64,000 bases of DNA from NCBI RefSeq assembly GCF_021404545.1, contig NZ_JAAWWD010000034.1, forward strand, positions 82,993-146,992, in the 5' to 3' direction. The translations under genes and the position numbers were made by a program. Every line of letters begins with the position of its first letter. Position 1 is the first letter of the stretch. The notes below the pieces were generated by a model, which had not been told where the DNA came from, ran no database searches, and was given only the letters and a program-made list of their open reading frames with translations. The DNA comes from Aestuariivita sp. Its GTDB lineage: Bacteria; Pseudomonadota; Alphaproteobacteria; Rhodobacterales; Rhodobacteraceae. Below, in pieces: positions 1 to 8,384 of the stretch.

Positions 1-259
1 CTGCTGCGCGTGATGCCCGGCTTGAGGTCCATGCGCGACCGGGGCGCGGCCACATGGCAAGGCAAACCTTCTTGCACACGTGCCACGATACGCTCCTCCG
101 CCAAGGGTGCAGCACAAGTCGCGGCTCAGGGCACACCCTTCAAACCAGACTGCTGCGACAACCGATTTGAGCGCCACATTGGGCGATCGCCCTCCTACCG
201 GCATGGCACAACCGTTGGCGACCCCTGCGCCCGGAACCAAAGGCATATGGCCCGCGCCC

Positions 260-1045
260 CTATGACGCCTTTTTCAGTGCCATCTGAGGCCGCACGAAGA
301 CCGGCTTGTCCGCCTCCGATAAGTCCGGGCGGAACTCATAGCCGCCCAGGTCAAAATCCTGTAACGCGGCGGGATCGGTCAGACGCCGCTGCACGACGAA
401 ACGCGCCATGGCGCCGCGCGCCTTTTTCGCAAAAAAGCTCACGATCTTGGGGCCCTTGTCCTTGTCCTCCATGAAGACCGGCGTGATCACGCGGGGGTCG
501 AGCGCCTTGAGATCGACCGCGCCGAAATACTCCTGACTGGCGCAGTTGATCAACACCTTTGCGCCCGTTGCCCTGGCCTGCGCATTCAGCGCCTTGGCGA
601 TCCGGTCGCCCCAATAGGCATAGAGCGATGGCCCGCGCCGGGTCTTGAGGCGGCTGCCCATCTCCAGCCGGTAGGGCTGGATCGCATCACGGGGACGCAG
701 CACACCATAAAGCCCCGACAGGATCCGCAGATGATCCTGCGCCCAGGCCATTTCATCGGGGTCCAGCGTGGCCGCCTCCAGCCCTTGATAGGTGTCGCCC
801 GCAAAGGCCAGCGCGGCGGGGCGCACGGCCTCGGCCTCGGGGGTTTCGGCGAAGTCCCGGAACCTGTCGCGGTTCAGGCGCGCCAGATCGGGGCTGATAT
901 CCATCAGTTGTTGCAGATCGCCCAGCGTCAGATTGCGCGCGGTTTTGACAAGCCGGATCGCGTCGGTCTGAAACTCCGGCTCTGTGACGGGTCCGTTGCG
1001 TTCGGACCAGTCCAGACGTTTGGCAGGTGAGATGACGACCAGCAT
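260..1045 (-). CDS. yaaA: Peroxide stress protein YaaA (UPF0246)
   Basis: The 261-residue product has the full length of the YaaA/DUF328 family. Family-typical stretches are visible: the N-terminal MLVVISPAKRLDW, FAGDTYQGL near residue 80, the LSGLYGVLRP block near 110, INCASQEYF near 170 and a basic FFAKKARGAMARF stretch near 200. In E. coli YaaA limits damage during hydrogen peroxide stress by lowering free intracellular iron, and it is a cytoplasmic DNA-binding protein. The ATG lies 33 bases after the recQ stop on the same strand, so the two are probably cotranscribed, which would pair an oxidative-damage protector with a repair helicase. The operon inference is from spacing only. Confidence 0.93.
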   Translation of the reverse strand: MLVVISPAKRLDWSERNGPVTEPEFQTDAIRLVKTARNLTLGDLQQLMDISPDLARLNRDRFRDFAETPEAEAVRPAALAFAGDTYQGLEAATLDPDEMAWAQDHLRILSGLYGVLRPRDAIQPYRLEMGSRLKTRRGPSLYAYWGDRIAKALNAQARATGAKVLINCASQEYFGAVDLKALDPRVITPVFMEDKDKGPKIVSFFAKKARGAMARFVVQRRLTDPAALQDFDLGGYEFRPDLSEADKPVFVRPQMALKKAS

Positions 1046-1078
1046 GAATTCCCCCTTGGTTTGAAGTTGGATCTTGAT

Positions 1079-3118
1079 TTAGCTCGCTGCGCGCAGGACG
1101 TCCAGAAACGCCTCTCCAAAGCGTTGCGCACGGCGCTCGCCCAACAGCTGCTCCATTGTCTGGGCGTTGTTCGGGCGGATCTGTGCCACCTTCGCCAAAA
1201 GCGACGCCGAACAGCTCAAGGGCTTGTCGGCGCCGTTTGCACCCCGGGCGAGGTCAGCCTGCACTTCAAGAAGGCGGTCATAAAGCGATCCGGCCTCGCG
1301 CCCCGCCAGTTTCTGGCGTGCAGGATGCACGGGGGGCGCATCGCCCGCGATCACCTCAAGAAAGCTGCGGCCATAGCGATCGAGCTTTTTTGCGCCCACC
1401 CCGCCGATGCGCGCCATGTCATCCAGGGTCGCGGGCCGTTTCTCGGCCATTTCGATCAGGGTGCGATCGGGAAAGATCACATACGCCGGCACGCGCGCGG
1501 CCTCGGCCAGAGCTCGCCGCTTGGCCTTGAGCGCCGAAAGCAGCGGCGCATCCTCTTCGGAAACCAACATTTTGACTGCGGGTCTGCGGGGCGCCTTGGC
1601 GATGCTGTCGCGGCGCAGCGTGATCTGGGCCTCGCCGCGCAGGATCGGGCGGGCGGCGTCAGTCATCCGCAGCGCGCCATGGCGTTCGGGGTCGGGGCGG
1701 ATCAGATCATGGCCCATCATCTGGCGAAACACCGCCTGCCATTGGCGCCGGTCATAGTCTTTGCCGACATTGAACGTGGGCAGATCATCATGACGACGCG
1801 CCCGCACCTTATCGGTCAGCGTACCGGTCAGGATATCGATCAGATGGCCTGCCCCGAACCATTCTTCGGTCCGCAGGATCGCCGACAGCGCCATGCGCAC
1901 CGGCGTTGTGCCGTCAAAGGTTTCGGCTGGGCTGTCGCAGAGATCGCAGTGCCCGCAACTCACCTCGGTCTCTCCGAAGTATCCCAGCAGGGTCTTGCGG
2001 CGGCATTCCAGCGCTTCGGCCAGCCCCAACAACGCATTGAGCCGTGCGTGATCGGCCATGCGGCGTTCGGGCGGGACAAGCCCTTCGTCAATCTGGCTGC
2101 GGCGCAGGCGGATATCATCGGGCCCAAAAAGGGTCAGCGTCTCGGCCGGGGCGCCATCGCGGCCCGCGCGGCCGATTTCCTGATAATAGGCTTCGATGGA
2201 TTTGGGCAGGTCGGCATGGGCCACCCAACGGATATCAGGCTTATCGACCCCCATCCCAAAGGCGACAGTGGCCACTACGATCAGGCCGTCCTCCTGCTGA
2301 AACCGGCGTTCGGTGGTGCGGCGATCCTCAGCCTCCATCCCGCCGTGATAGTGGCACGCGCTATGCCCCGCTTCGCGCAGGGCGAGGGCGAGCGTTTCCG
2401 TCTTGGCCCGCGTGCCGCAATAGACAATGCCGGATTGGCCCCGGCGGGCATCGGCAAAGCCCAGGATCTGGCGGCGCGGATTGTCCTTGGCCGCAAAAGC
2501 CAGATGCAGGTTGGGCCTGTCGAACCCGCGCAGAAAGGCGCGGGGCGCCTCCCCGTCAAAGAGCTTTTGGACGATCTCGACCTGGGTTTCGGCGTCTGCG
2601 GTCGCCGTGAACGCAGCCAGCGGAACATCCAGCGCCTGCCGCAACGCACCGATGCGCAGGTAGTCGGGGCGGAAATCATGACCCCACTGGCTGACGCAAT
2701 GCGCCTCATCCACCGCGATCAGGCTGACGCCGATGCGGCGCAGCATGTCCGTCGCAGATCCGGACGACAGCCGTTCGGGTGCGATGTAAAGAAGCTTGAG
2801 CCGCCCGTTTTCCAGGGCCTGCCAAACGGCATCCGTCTCCTCCGGCGTGTTGCCAGAGGTCAACGCGCCCGCCGCAACCCCGGCCTCTTGCAAGGCGCGA
2901 ACCTGATCGCGCATCAATGCAATCAGCGGCGAGATCACCACCGTCACCCCATCGCGCATCAGCGCGGGCAATTGGAAACACAAGGACTTGCCGCCCCCCG
3001 TTGGCATGATCGCCAGCACATTCTGGTCGGCGCATACGGCGTCAACGATCTCTTCTTGCCCGGGGCGGAAGGCATCGAATCCAAACACGTCGCGCAAAAG
3101 CGTGGCGGCAGGCGGCAT
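1079..3118 (-). CDS. recQ: ATP-dependent DNA helicase RecQ
   Basis: This 679-residue protein is a complete RecQ, a 3'-5' DNA helicase of recombination and replication-fork repair. Motif I TGGGKS lies at residues 40-45 and the DEAH box at 137-140, followed by the RecQ-specific CVSQWGHDFRP. Motif VI QEIGRAGRDG is at about 313-322. The RQC zinc site is C372 with CGHCDLC at 388-394. A C-terminal HRDC domain spans roughly 525-600 (MARIGGVGAKKLDRYG region). It is the first gene of a probable minus-strand recQ-yaaA unit. The long open frames on the opposite strand come from codon bias and are not genes. Confidence 0.97.
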   Translation of the reverse strand: MPPAATLLRDVFGFDAFRPGQEEIVDAVCADQNVLAIMPTGGGKSLCFQLPALMRDGVTVVISPLIALMRDQVRALQEAGVAAGALTSGNTPEETDAVWQALENGRLKLLYIAPERLSSGSATDMLRRIGVSLIAVDEAHCVSQWGHDFRPDYLRIGALRQALDVPLAAFTATADAETQVEIVQKLFDGEAPRAFLRGFDRPNLHLAFAAKDNPRRQILGFADARRGQSGIVYCGTRAKTETLALALREAGHSACHYHGGMEAEDRRTTERRFQQEDGLIVVATVAFGMGVDKPDIRWVAHADLPKSIEAYYQEIGRAGRDGAPAETLTLFGPDDIRLRRSQIDEGLVPPERRMADHARLNALLGLAEALECRRKTLLGYFGETEVSCGHCDLCDSPAETFDGTTPVRMALSAILRTEEWFGAGHLIDILTGTLTDKVRARRHDDLPTFNVGKDYDRRQWQAVFRQMMGHDLIRPDPERHGALRMTDAARPILRGEAQITLRRDSIAKAPRRPAVKMLVSEEDAPLLSALKAKRRALAEAARVPAYVIFPDRTLIEMAEKRPATLDDMARIGGVGAKKLDRYGRSFLEVIAGDAPPVHPARQKLAGREAGSLYDRLLEVQADLARGANGADKPLSCSASLLAKVAQIRPNNAQTMEQLLGERRAQRFGEAFLDVLRAAS

Positions 3119-3197
3119 CTTGGGAACCCTGTAAGACTTTATCTATCTGCTCTTACGGGTGACTGTCCCATACTAAGATTCGGTGAACAAGGTCAGA

Positions 3198-3485
3198 TCA
3201 CGCAAAACCGAACAACACCGGCAGCACATAGGCCCTGAGCGAGATCACGATGATCAGTGCAACCAGCGGCGCCAGATCCAACGGCCGCGTATCGGGCATG
3301 AAGCGGCGGATCGGCTGATAGATCGGCTCCAGCAGCCGGTTCAGCCCCGCCCAGATCTGAGACACCAGCGGCTGGTTCAGGTTCAGCACCTGGAAATTGA
3401 TCAGCCAGCTCATGATGATGTGTACGATCATCACAAAATAAACGACGCTGAGGATCAGTTGCAGCGGACCGTAAATAGCGAGCAT
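3198..3485 (-). CDS. YggT family membrane protein
   Basis: This small YggT-family (DUF165) membrane protein has two hydrophobic segments: IYGPLQLILSVVYFVMIVHIIMSWL at the start and a second at about residues 70-92. The connecting loop LLEPIYQPIRRFMPDTRPLDLAPLV is the family signature. I chose the ATG at 3485 (95 residues) because AGGAG lies 10 bases upstream. An in-frame start 26 codons further up has no such site and would add a hydrophilic leader unusual for the family. The molecular role is not established, although relatives have been linked to osmotic tolerance and membrane protein assembly. It stands alone between recQ and a divergent MFS gene. Confidence 0.9.
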   Translation of the reverse strand: MLAIYGPLQLILSVVYFVMIVHIIMSWLINFQVLNLNQPLVSQIWAGLNRLLEPIYQPIRRFMPDTRPLDLAPLVALIIVISLRAYVLPVLFGFA

Positions 3486-3642
3486 GGGCGCAAAGCTCCT
3501 TTTGTTCTCAGCTTCTGACCTAAGCGCCGGGTGAACAAAGGGCAAGTGTTCGTGCAAAGCCATGGTTGACCAATTGGTAAAAGAATAACTTGCCCCTGTT
3601 ACAATTCCCGTGTCTCATTCGGCCTAAACACAGCGAGGCCTC

Positions 3643-5040
3643 ATGGCAGATACGGCACATCCCGCGATGGTTGGCGGCATTTCATTGCGCAAACGGATCT
3701 GGGGTTGGTACTTCTTTGACTGGGCCAGCCAGCCCTACAATACGCTCATGCTGACCTTTATCTTCGGTCCTTATTTCGCCCAGACGGCGGCGGCGCATCT
3801 GATGGCGGATGGCATACCGGAACTGGCCGCCCAGGCACAGGCGCAGGCCTGGTGGGGGTATGGCCTGACCATCACGGGGATCATGATCGCCATTCTTGCG
3901 CCTATCCTGGGCTCGATCGCCGACAGCACAGGCAAGAGAATGCCGTGGATCAAGCTGTTTTCGATCCTCTATTTCATCGGTGCCGTTGGCACCTGGTGGA
4001 GCGCACCGGAGGCGTTCGATCCTGCCATGGTCCTTGCCTTTTTCGGGATCGGCCTGATCGGGATGGAGTTCGCCACGATCTTCACCAACTCCTACCTCCC
4101 CTCGATGGGCCCAAAGAACGAACTGGGCCGGATATCGGGCTCGGGCTGGGCGTTTGGATATGTCGGCGGCGTGGTGGCGTTGATCATCATGCTGATGCTG
4201 TTTCAGGCAGGCCCGAACGGGGTAACGATGGCGGGGATAGAGCCGCTCTTCGGTCTGGATCCGGGCACCAAGGCCGATACCCGTATCGTGGGACCAATGA
4301 CCGCGATATGGTTCGCAGTCTTTATGATCCCGTTCTTTTTGTGGGTGCGCGACGACGCATATGAGCCGCGCCTGAAGTACCGCTTCGGCTCGGGCATTAC
4401 CGAACTGATCCACACGTTGAAGAACCTGCCGGGCAATCCCAGTCTTCTGGCCTATCTCGGGTCGTCGATGTTCTACCGCGATGCGCTGAACGGAATGTAT
4501 ACGTTCGGCGGGATCTATGCCGCGGGCGTGCTGGGGTGGTCGATTATCGAGATCGGCATTTTCGGTATCACGGCTGCCATCAGCGGCGCGATTTTCTGTT
4601 GGATCGCGGGCTATATCGACCGCGCGGTGGGACCAAAACCGGTGATCGTGACCTGCTGCCTGATCATGATGCTGACAGCACTCCTGATCATCTCGCTGAC
4701 GCCGACTTCTGTCCTGTGGCTGCCTGTGGCCGACGGATCGGCCCTGCCCAACCAGATGTTCTATCTGGCGGGCATTCTGATCGGGGCTGCGGGTGGCGTG
4801 CTGCAAAGCTCCAGCCGCAACATGCTGACCCGCCAAGGAAACCCTGAACGCATGACCGAAGCCTTCGGCCTCTATGCGCTGTCGGGCAAGGCCACCACGT
4901 TCGTGGCACCCGCACTGATCGCGCTGGTCTCGGACATCACGGGCAGTCAGCGGCTGGGCGTTACCCCGCTGGTGTTTCTTTTCGGACTGGGTCTTTTTCT
5001 GCTAATCTGGGTCAAACCGGACGGAGAGACGCGCGCATGA
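3643..5040 (+). CDS. MFS transporter, UMF1/Atg22-like family
   Basis: The 465-residue protein has about 12 hydrophobic segments. The N-terminal WYFFDWASQPYNTLMLTFIFGPYF is characteristic of the UMF1 branch of the major facilitator superfamily, which is related to yeast Atg22. The loop GSIADSTGKRMPWI carries the MFS motif-A-like acidic/basic pattern. The C-terminal half contains the conserved SSRNMLTRQGNPERMTEAFGLYALSGKATTFVAP. The substrate is unknown, and amino acid efflux is only suggested by homology to Atg22. The start follows a GAGG site. Its stop overlaps the mepA start as ATGA, so translation is probably coupled. Confidence 0.9.
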   Translation: MADTAHPAMVGGISLRKRIWGWYFFDWASQPYNTLMLTFIFGPYFAQTAAAHLMADGIPELAAQAQAQAWWGYGLTITGIMIAILAPILGSIADSTGKRMPWIKLFSILYFIGAVGTWWSAPEAFDPAMVLAFFGIGLIGMEFATIFTNSYLPSMGPKNELGRISGSGWAFGYVGGVVALIIMLMLFQAGPNGVTMAGIEPLFGLDPGTKADTRIVGPMTAIWFAVFMIPFFLWVRDDAYEPRLKYRFGSGITELIHTLKNLPGNPSLLAYLGSSMFYRDALNGMYTFGGIYAAGVLGWSIIEIGIFGITAAISGAIFCWIAGYIDRAVGPKPVIVTCCLIMMLTALLIISLTPTSVLWLPVADGSALPNQMFYLAGILIGAAGGVLQSSSRNMLTRQGNPERMTEAFGLYALSGKATTFVAPALIALVSDITGSQRLGVTPLVFLFGLGLFLLIWVKPDGETRA

Positions 5041-5909
5041 GACTGCGACATCTGTTTTCCATTCTCGGGCTGGGCCTGGCACTGGCCGCTCCGGCGGCGG
5101 CCGAGCCTTTGGCAAAGCAACAGTTCGGCGCGAAGAAGACGGCCTCCGCCCAAGCGCCCACTCCGCTGGGCAGTTATGCTAAGGGATGCGTCGCGGGCGC
5201 CGTGCAATTGCCCGAAACCGGCCCCACCTGGCAGGCCATGCGATTGAGCCGGAACCGCAACTGGGGGCATCCGGATGCGATTGATTTCGTCAAGGATCTC
5301 AGCGCCTTTGCCGCCACCCAACCGGGGTGGCGCGGGCTTTACATCGGGGATATCAGCCAACCGCGCGGCGGGCCGATGCTGAGCGGGCACCGCTCTCACC
5401 AGATCGGGCTGGACATCGACATCTGGATGCTGCCCGCGTCAAACCTCAACCTCAGCCGTTCGAAACGCGAAGACATCTCGTCGATTTCCATGCGGCGGGC
5501 CAAGGGTGCCTTTGTCAACGGCGACTGGAGCCGCGCCCACCACCGCATTCTGCGCGCGGCCGCCAAAGACCCGCGGGTGGCGCGCATTTTCGTATTCCCG
5601 GGCGCCAAGGTGCAAATGTGCAATGACGAAAAGGGCAATCGCAAATGGCTGCGGAAAATCCGGCCATGGTTCGGGCACCATTATCATTTTCATGTGCGGC
5701 TGGCCTGCCCAAGGGGCATGCGCGGATGCGTAGACCAGGATCCGCCGCCGCGTGGGGATGGATGTGCCGATGCCCAGGAATGGGTCAATAACATTCTCAA
5801 CCCGCCGCCGCCCGATCCCAATGCCCCCAAGACCCCGCGCACCCCTCGGCGTGAACTGGTTCTGGCCGATCTGCCACAGCAATGCGCCTCGGTCCTGCGC
5901 TCGCAATAG
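5037..5909 (+). CDS. mepA: Penicillin-insensitive murein endopeptidase MepA
   Basis: This is a periplasmic LAS-family zinc endopeptidase that cuts D-alanyl-meso-diaminopimelyl crosslinks in peptidoglycan. Residues 1-22 form a signal peptide ending AAPAAAEP. The zinc-binding pattern HxxxxGLDxD is seen as HQIGLDID at 121-128, giving H121 and D128. The last histidine cluster, WFGHHYHFHVRL, is at 211-222 and is followed by the cysteine-containing CPRGMRGC segment. The length of 290 residues fits the family. The start overlaps the preceding MFS stop by four bases, and the 3' end overlaps the next gene by 28 bases, which suggests a three-gene unit. Confidence 0.95.
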   Translation: MRLRHLFSILGLGLALAAPAAAEPLAKQQFGAKKTASAQAPTPLGSYAKGCVAGAVQLPETGPTWQAMRLSRNRNWGHPDAIDFVKDLSAFAATQPGWRGLYIGDISQPRGGPMLSGHRSHQIGLDIDIWMLPASNLNLSRSKREDISSISMRRAKGAFVNGDWSRAHHRILRAAAKDPRVARIFVFPGAKVQMCNDEKGNRKWLRKIRPWFGHHYHFHVRLACPRGMRGCVDQDPPPRGDGCADAQEWVNNILNPPPPDPNAPKTPRTPRRELVLADLPQQCASVLRSQ

Positions 5910-6763
5910 TCCTGTGTCTGATCGTGATCGTCCTGCGCCCGGTCTGGCCCGGTGAGACAGGCGCGCGGCTGACAGGTGTCTATGACTGGTCGGCGCCGGG
6001 TATTGGCGGCTTGTCGGCCCTTGTCATAGAGGCCGACGGCACCCGCGCGACGGTCCTGACCGACCGCGGCACCCTCTTTCAGACAACAGTCTTGCGGGCA
6101 GGAGATAACATCACGGGTATCGAGATCGATGGCCAGGTACAGCTCAGCGATGAGAATAACCGCCGTTTCGCCAATCGACGTTCTGACAGCGAAGGTATGG
6201 CCAAGACCACCGATGGCGCGCTCTTCATTTCGTTCGAGCAGGATCACAGCCTGCGCCGCTATGATCTGACACGCGGGAGGACCATTCGCCTGCCGGTCCC
6301 GGACGCCTTTGCCGATTTCGGGCGCAATACCGGGATGGAGGCGCTGGCCATCGACGCACAAGGCCGCCTTTACACCCTGCCAGAGCGCCCCCGCTCCGGT
6401 CGGCAGGGGTTTCCGGTATGGCGATGGGACGGCGCATATTGGGAGCGCGCGTTCTTCCTGCGCAAACGGGCTGGGTTTCTGGCCGTATCAGCGGATATCG
6501 GGCCTGATGGGCACTTCTACTTGCTTGAGCGCCGCGTCACGTTTCTGGGCTTTCAGTCCCGCCTGCGTCGATGGACGCTGGCGCCAGACGGACCGGAGGA
6601 TGAGTTAGCGTTGTTCACCAGCCGACCCGGACAGTTCGGCAATCTCGAAGGGTTGTCATTGTGGCGCGACGGCACGGGTCGGTTAGTCGTATCAATGGTC
6701 GCGGATAACAATTTCTGGTCGGTGATGCGCACGCAGATCGTCGAGTATGTCCTGACGGAATGA
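5882..6763 (+). CDS. Esterase-like activity of phytase family protein
   Basis: The 293-residue product starts with a hydrophobic export segment (residues 4-21). It then shows the pattern of the phytase-like (PF13449-type) beta-propeller family: GIGGLSALVIEADGTRATVLTDRG near residue 40, SEGMAKTTDGALFISFEQDHSLRRYD near 100, GMEALAIDAQGRLYTLPE near 145, and an NLEGLSLWRDGTGRLVVSMVADNNF motif near the C-terminus. Members are extracytoplasmic, and enzymatic activity has rarely been shown. The gene begins inside the last codons of mepA in another frame, so it is probably translationally coupled. The substrate is unknown. Confidence 0.85.
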   Translation: MRLGPALAIVLCLIVIVLRPVWPGETGARLTGVYDWSAPGIGGLSALVIEADGTRATVLTDRGTLFQTTVLRAGDNITGIEIDGQVQLSDENNRRFANRRSDSEGMAKTTDGALFISFEQDHSLRRYDLTRGRTIRLPVPDAFADFGRNTGMEALAIDAQGRLYTLPERPRSGRQGFPVWRWDGAYWERAFFLRKRAGFLAVSADIGPDGHFYLLERRVTFLGFQSRLRRWTLAPDGPEDELALFTSRPGQFGNLEGLSLWRDGTGRLVVSMVADNNFWSVMRTQIVEYVLTE

Positions 6764-6850
6764 CTTGCGCGATCCCGCGCAACGGGCTAGGTGCGCGGCT
6801 GTCCCGTTCGGGGCCAAGTCTCCGCAACCTTGTCAAAACGGAAAGCAGAC

Positions 6851-7480
6851 ATGACACGCGCACATCTTCCCGGAATCATCGCCATGGCGGCCATCGTTGT
6901 CGCCTCCAACATCCTTGTTCAACATCTGTTCGGCAATTGGCTGACGTGGGGCGCCTTTACCTATCCACTGGCGTTCTTGGTCACTGACCTGATGAACCGC
7001 ATCTATGGCGCGGGACCTGCGCGCACGGTTGTGTTCATCGGGTTTCTTGTGGGGATCTTCTGCTCACTCATCGGCACCCAGATCATGGGAGAGTTCGGCC
7101 CCCTGGTCACCTTCCGCATTGCCATCGGCTCGGGCCTGGCATTCCTGACGGCTCAGCTCTTGGACGTGGGGATCTTTTCGGCCCTGCGCGATCGTGTCTG
7201 GTGGATCGCCCCGCTGGCCTCCACCCTGATCGGCTCGACCGTGGACACTGCCCTTTTCTTCTCCATTGCGTTCTCGGACACGTTGGGCTGGATCGACCCC
7301 GCGACAGATGTCGCCTGGGCCAATGAGGTTCTGCCGCTTTTGGGAATGGGGCCCGAGGTGCCGTTGTGGGTCTCGCTCGCTGTCGCAGACTGGATGGTCA
7401 AGCTGTCGCTCGCGCTGATCGCCCTGATCCCGTTCCGCCTGATCGTTCAGCGGTTGGAGCGGCGCGCGCATATGGTGTGA
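6851..7480 (+). CDS. Queuosine precursor transporter (VUT family)
   Basis: The 209-residue inner-membrane protein has about six hydrophobic segments and the VUT/COG1738 pattern: SNILVQHLFGNWLTWGAFTYPLAFLVTDLMNRIYGAGPARTVVFIGF at the N-terminus, then APLASTLIGSTVDTALFFSIAF in the middle. Family members import the 7-deazaguanine precursors preQ0/preQ1 used to make queuosine in tRNA. I chose the ATG at 6851 because it follows a purine-rich site and begins at the family N-terminus, while an upstream in-frame start would add 20 polar residues. No preQ1 riboswitch was recognisable in the 87 bases upstream. Confidence 0.88.
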   Translation: MTRAHLPGIIAMAAIVVASNILVQHLFGNWLTWGAFTYPLAFLVTDLMNRIYGAGPARTVVFIGFLVGIFCSLIGTQIMGEFGPLVTFRIAIGSGLAFLTAQLLDVGIFSALRDRVWWIAPLASTLIGSTVDTALFFSIAFSDTLGWIDPATDVAWANEVLPLLGMGPEVPLWVSLAVADWMVKLSLALIALIPFRLIVQRLERRAHMV

Positions 7481-7538
7481 CGATTTTGTTTGGAGCTTGG
7501 AAAGAGCCGTGCCATGCTCAGACTAGGTTCAACAAATC

Positions 7539-7555
7539 GAAAGGAGGTGATCCAG
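7539..7555 (+). promoter_or_regulatory. Ribosome binding site fully complementary to the 16S rRNA 3' end
   Basis: The sequence GAAAGGAGGTGATCCAG is the exact antisense of the conserved bacterial 16S 3' terminus (CTGGATCACCTCCTTTC). Ordinary ribosome binding sites pair over 4-8 bases, while this one could pair over about 14 with the mature end. GGAGG stands 7 bases before the GTG at 7555. It therefore serves as an extreme Shine-Dalgarno site for the small ORF below, or may act as an anti-16S sequence in a regulatory RNA. Confidence 0.75.
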
Positions 7556-7611
7556 TGTCAAGAAAGATGTTGGAGAGAGGTGTCGGGACAACGTGGGAGG
7601 TCGCCTGCTGA
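7555..7611 (+). CDS. Putative 18-residue peptide with extreme Shine-Dalgarno site
   Basis: A GTG-initiated frame encodes MSRKMLERGVGTTWEVAC followed by TGA. It is preceded at ideal distance by a ribosome binding site complementary to the whole 16S 3' end. Hairpin 7622-7639 follows, then a strong terminator at 7698-7726, so the ORF, hairpin and terminator look like one short transcript of about 200 bases. The peptide has no signal or membrane segment; it is basic at the N-terminus and ends in cysteine. I do not recognise it as a named family. It could be a leader peptide, a dual-function small RNA or a genuine microprotein. Coding is inferred from the start context only. Confidence 0.45.
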   Translation: MSRKMLERGVGTTWEVAC

Positions 7612-7621
7612 GGCAACCCTT

Positions 7622-7639
7622 GGTGGTCGCATGACCACC
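7622..7639 (+). repeat. Perfect hairpin after the 18-codon ORF
   Basis: GGTGGTC, loop GCAT, GACCACC form a perfect 7-bp stem with a 4-base loop, starting 10 bases after the small ORF stop. A second weaker pairing is possible between GGTGGCGTCG near 7644 and CGACACC near 7672. The series of structures ends in the terminator at 7698-7726 and suggests a structured small RNA. Confidence 0.5.
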
Positions 7640-7697
7640 CACGGTGGCGTCGATTAACCTTTGAGGTCTAACCGACACCCCCTCCTGAAGCTTTCGA

Positions 7698-7726
7698 AAG
7701 GGCCGCCCTTACAGGTGGCCCTTTTT
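7698..7726 (+). terminator. Rho-independent terminator
   Basis: AAGGGCCGCC, loop CTTACA and GGTGGCCCTT form a 10-bp stem with one G-T pair, followed by a T-run (7722-7726). It ends the short transcript carrying the 18-codon ORF and isolates it from arfB. Confidence 0.85.
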
Positions 7727-7776
7727 CGTGAGAAACTGGAACCTGGACACAGAGAGACGAGACGCATCAGGACATC

Positions 7777-8193
7777 ATGCTGAGGATCAACGACACTATC
7801 GAGATCGCGGAGTGGGAGCTGACCGAACAGTTCGTCCGCGCCTCGGGGCCCGGCGGGCAGAACGTGAACAAGGTTGCCACGGCAGTAGAGCTTCGGTTTG
7901 AGGCAGAGCGGTCTCCGGCGCTGACCGAGCCGGTCAAGCGCCGCCTGCGACGTCTGGCCGGGCGTCGCTGGACCAAGGAAGGGGCGCTGGTGATCCAATG
8001 CGACGAGACCCGCTCGCAGGCCCGCAACCGAGAGATCGCGCGTGACCGGCTGGCAGAACTGGTGCGCAAGGCGATCGTGGTGCCCAAGAAGCGGCGACCG
8101 ACCCGCCCCACCAAAGGGTCGGTCGAACGTCGATTGAAAGAAAAGAAGGTGCGAGGCGCAGTCAAACGGATGCGAGGGAGCGTGGAGGACTAG
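7777..8193 (+). CDS. arfB: Alternative ribosome-rescue factor ArfB (peptidyl-tRNA hydrolase YaeJ)
   Basis: The 138-residue protein has the release-factor catalytic GGQ at residues 26-28 within RASGPGGQNVNKVAT, but no codon-recognition domain. After a linker it ends in a long basic tail (KKRRPTRPTKGSVERRLKEKKVRGAVKRMRG). That layout defines ArfB, which inserts its tail in the empty mRNA channel of stalled ribosomes and hydrolyses the peptidyl-tRNA. AGGA lies four bases before the ATG. The gene directly follows the terminator of the small structured transcript and is probably monocistronic. Confidence 0.94.
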   Translation: MLRINDTIEIAEWELTEQFVRASGPGGQNVNKVATAVELRFEAERSPALTEPVKRRLRRLAGRRWTKEGALVIQCDETRSQARNREIARDRLAELVRKAIVVPKKRRPTRPTKGSVERRLKEKKVRGAVKRMRGSVED

Positions 8194-8384
8194 GTGTCCG
8201 AGGTCAAACGATCCAGGTGGTTTGATGCGCCGCCTTGCAATCCGTCCGGGATCACCCTGCGCGGGTGAAGCTTTGGCGCTGCAACCGGACGCACTTCGAA
8301 TGGCCACGGCGTGCGGGATCGTGGACCGCAAGGCTCGAAATCCGCTCTCTGGACGGCGCCGGAGCGCCGCAGACGGTCTGTGCG

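Noticed and set aside
1..259. Open frames left of yaaA
   Set aside because: No start signal, domain or similarity; composition alone explains them.
1061..3238. 725-codon open frame on the plus strand across recQ, and similar long antisense frames over mepA, tctA, dnaN and gyrB
   Set aside because: They mirror GC-biased codon use of the real genes, have no family resemblance and no ribosome binding sites.
6764..6850. preQ1 riboswitch before the queuosine-precursor transporter
   Set aside because: No H-type pseudoknot pattern with the A-rich tail or other known preQ1 aptamer core was found.
7539..7555. End of a 16S rRNA gene on the minus strand
   Set aside because: Only 17 bases match the 16S terminus; the preceding helix 45 and 1400-region sequences are absent.
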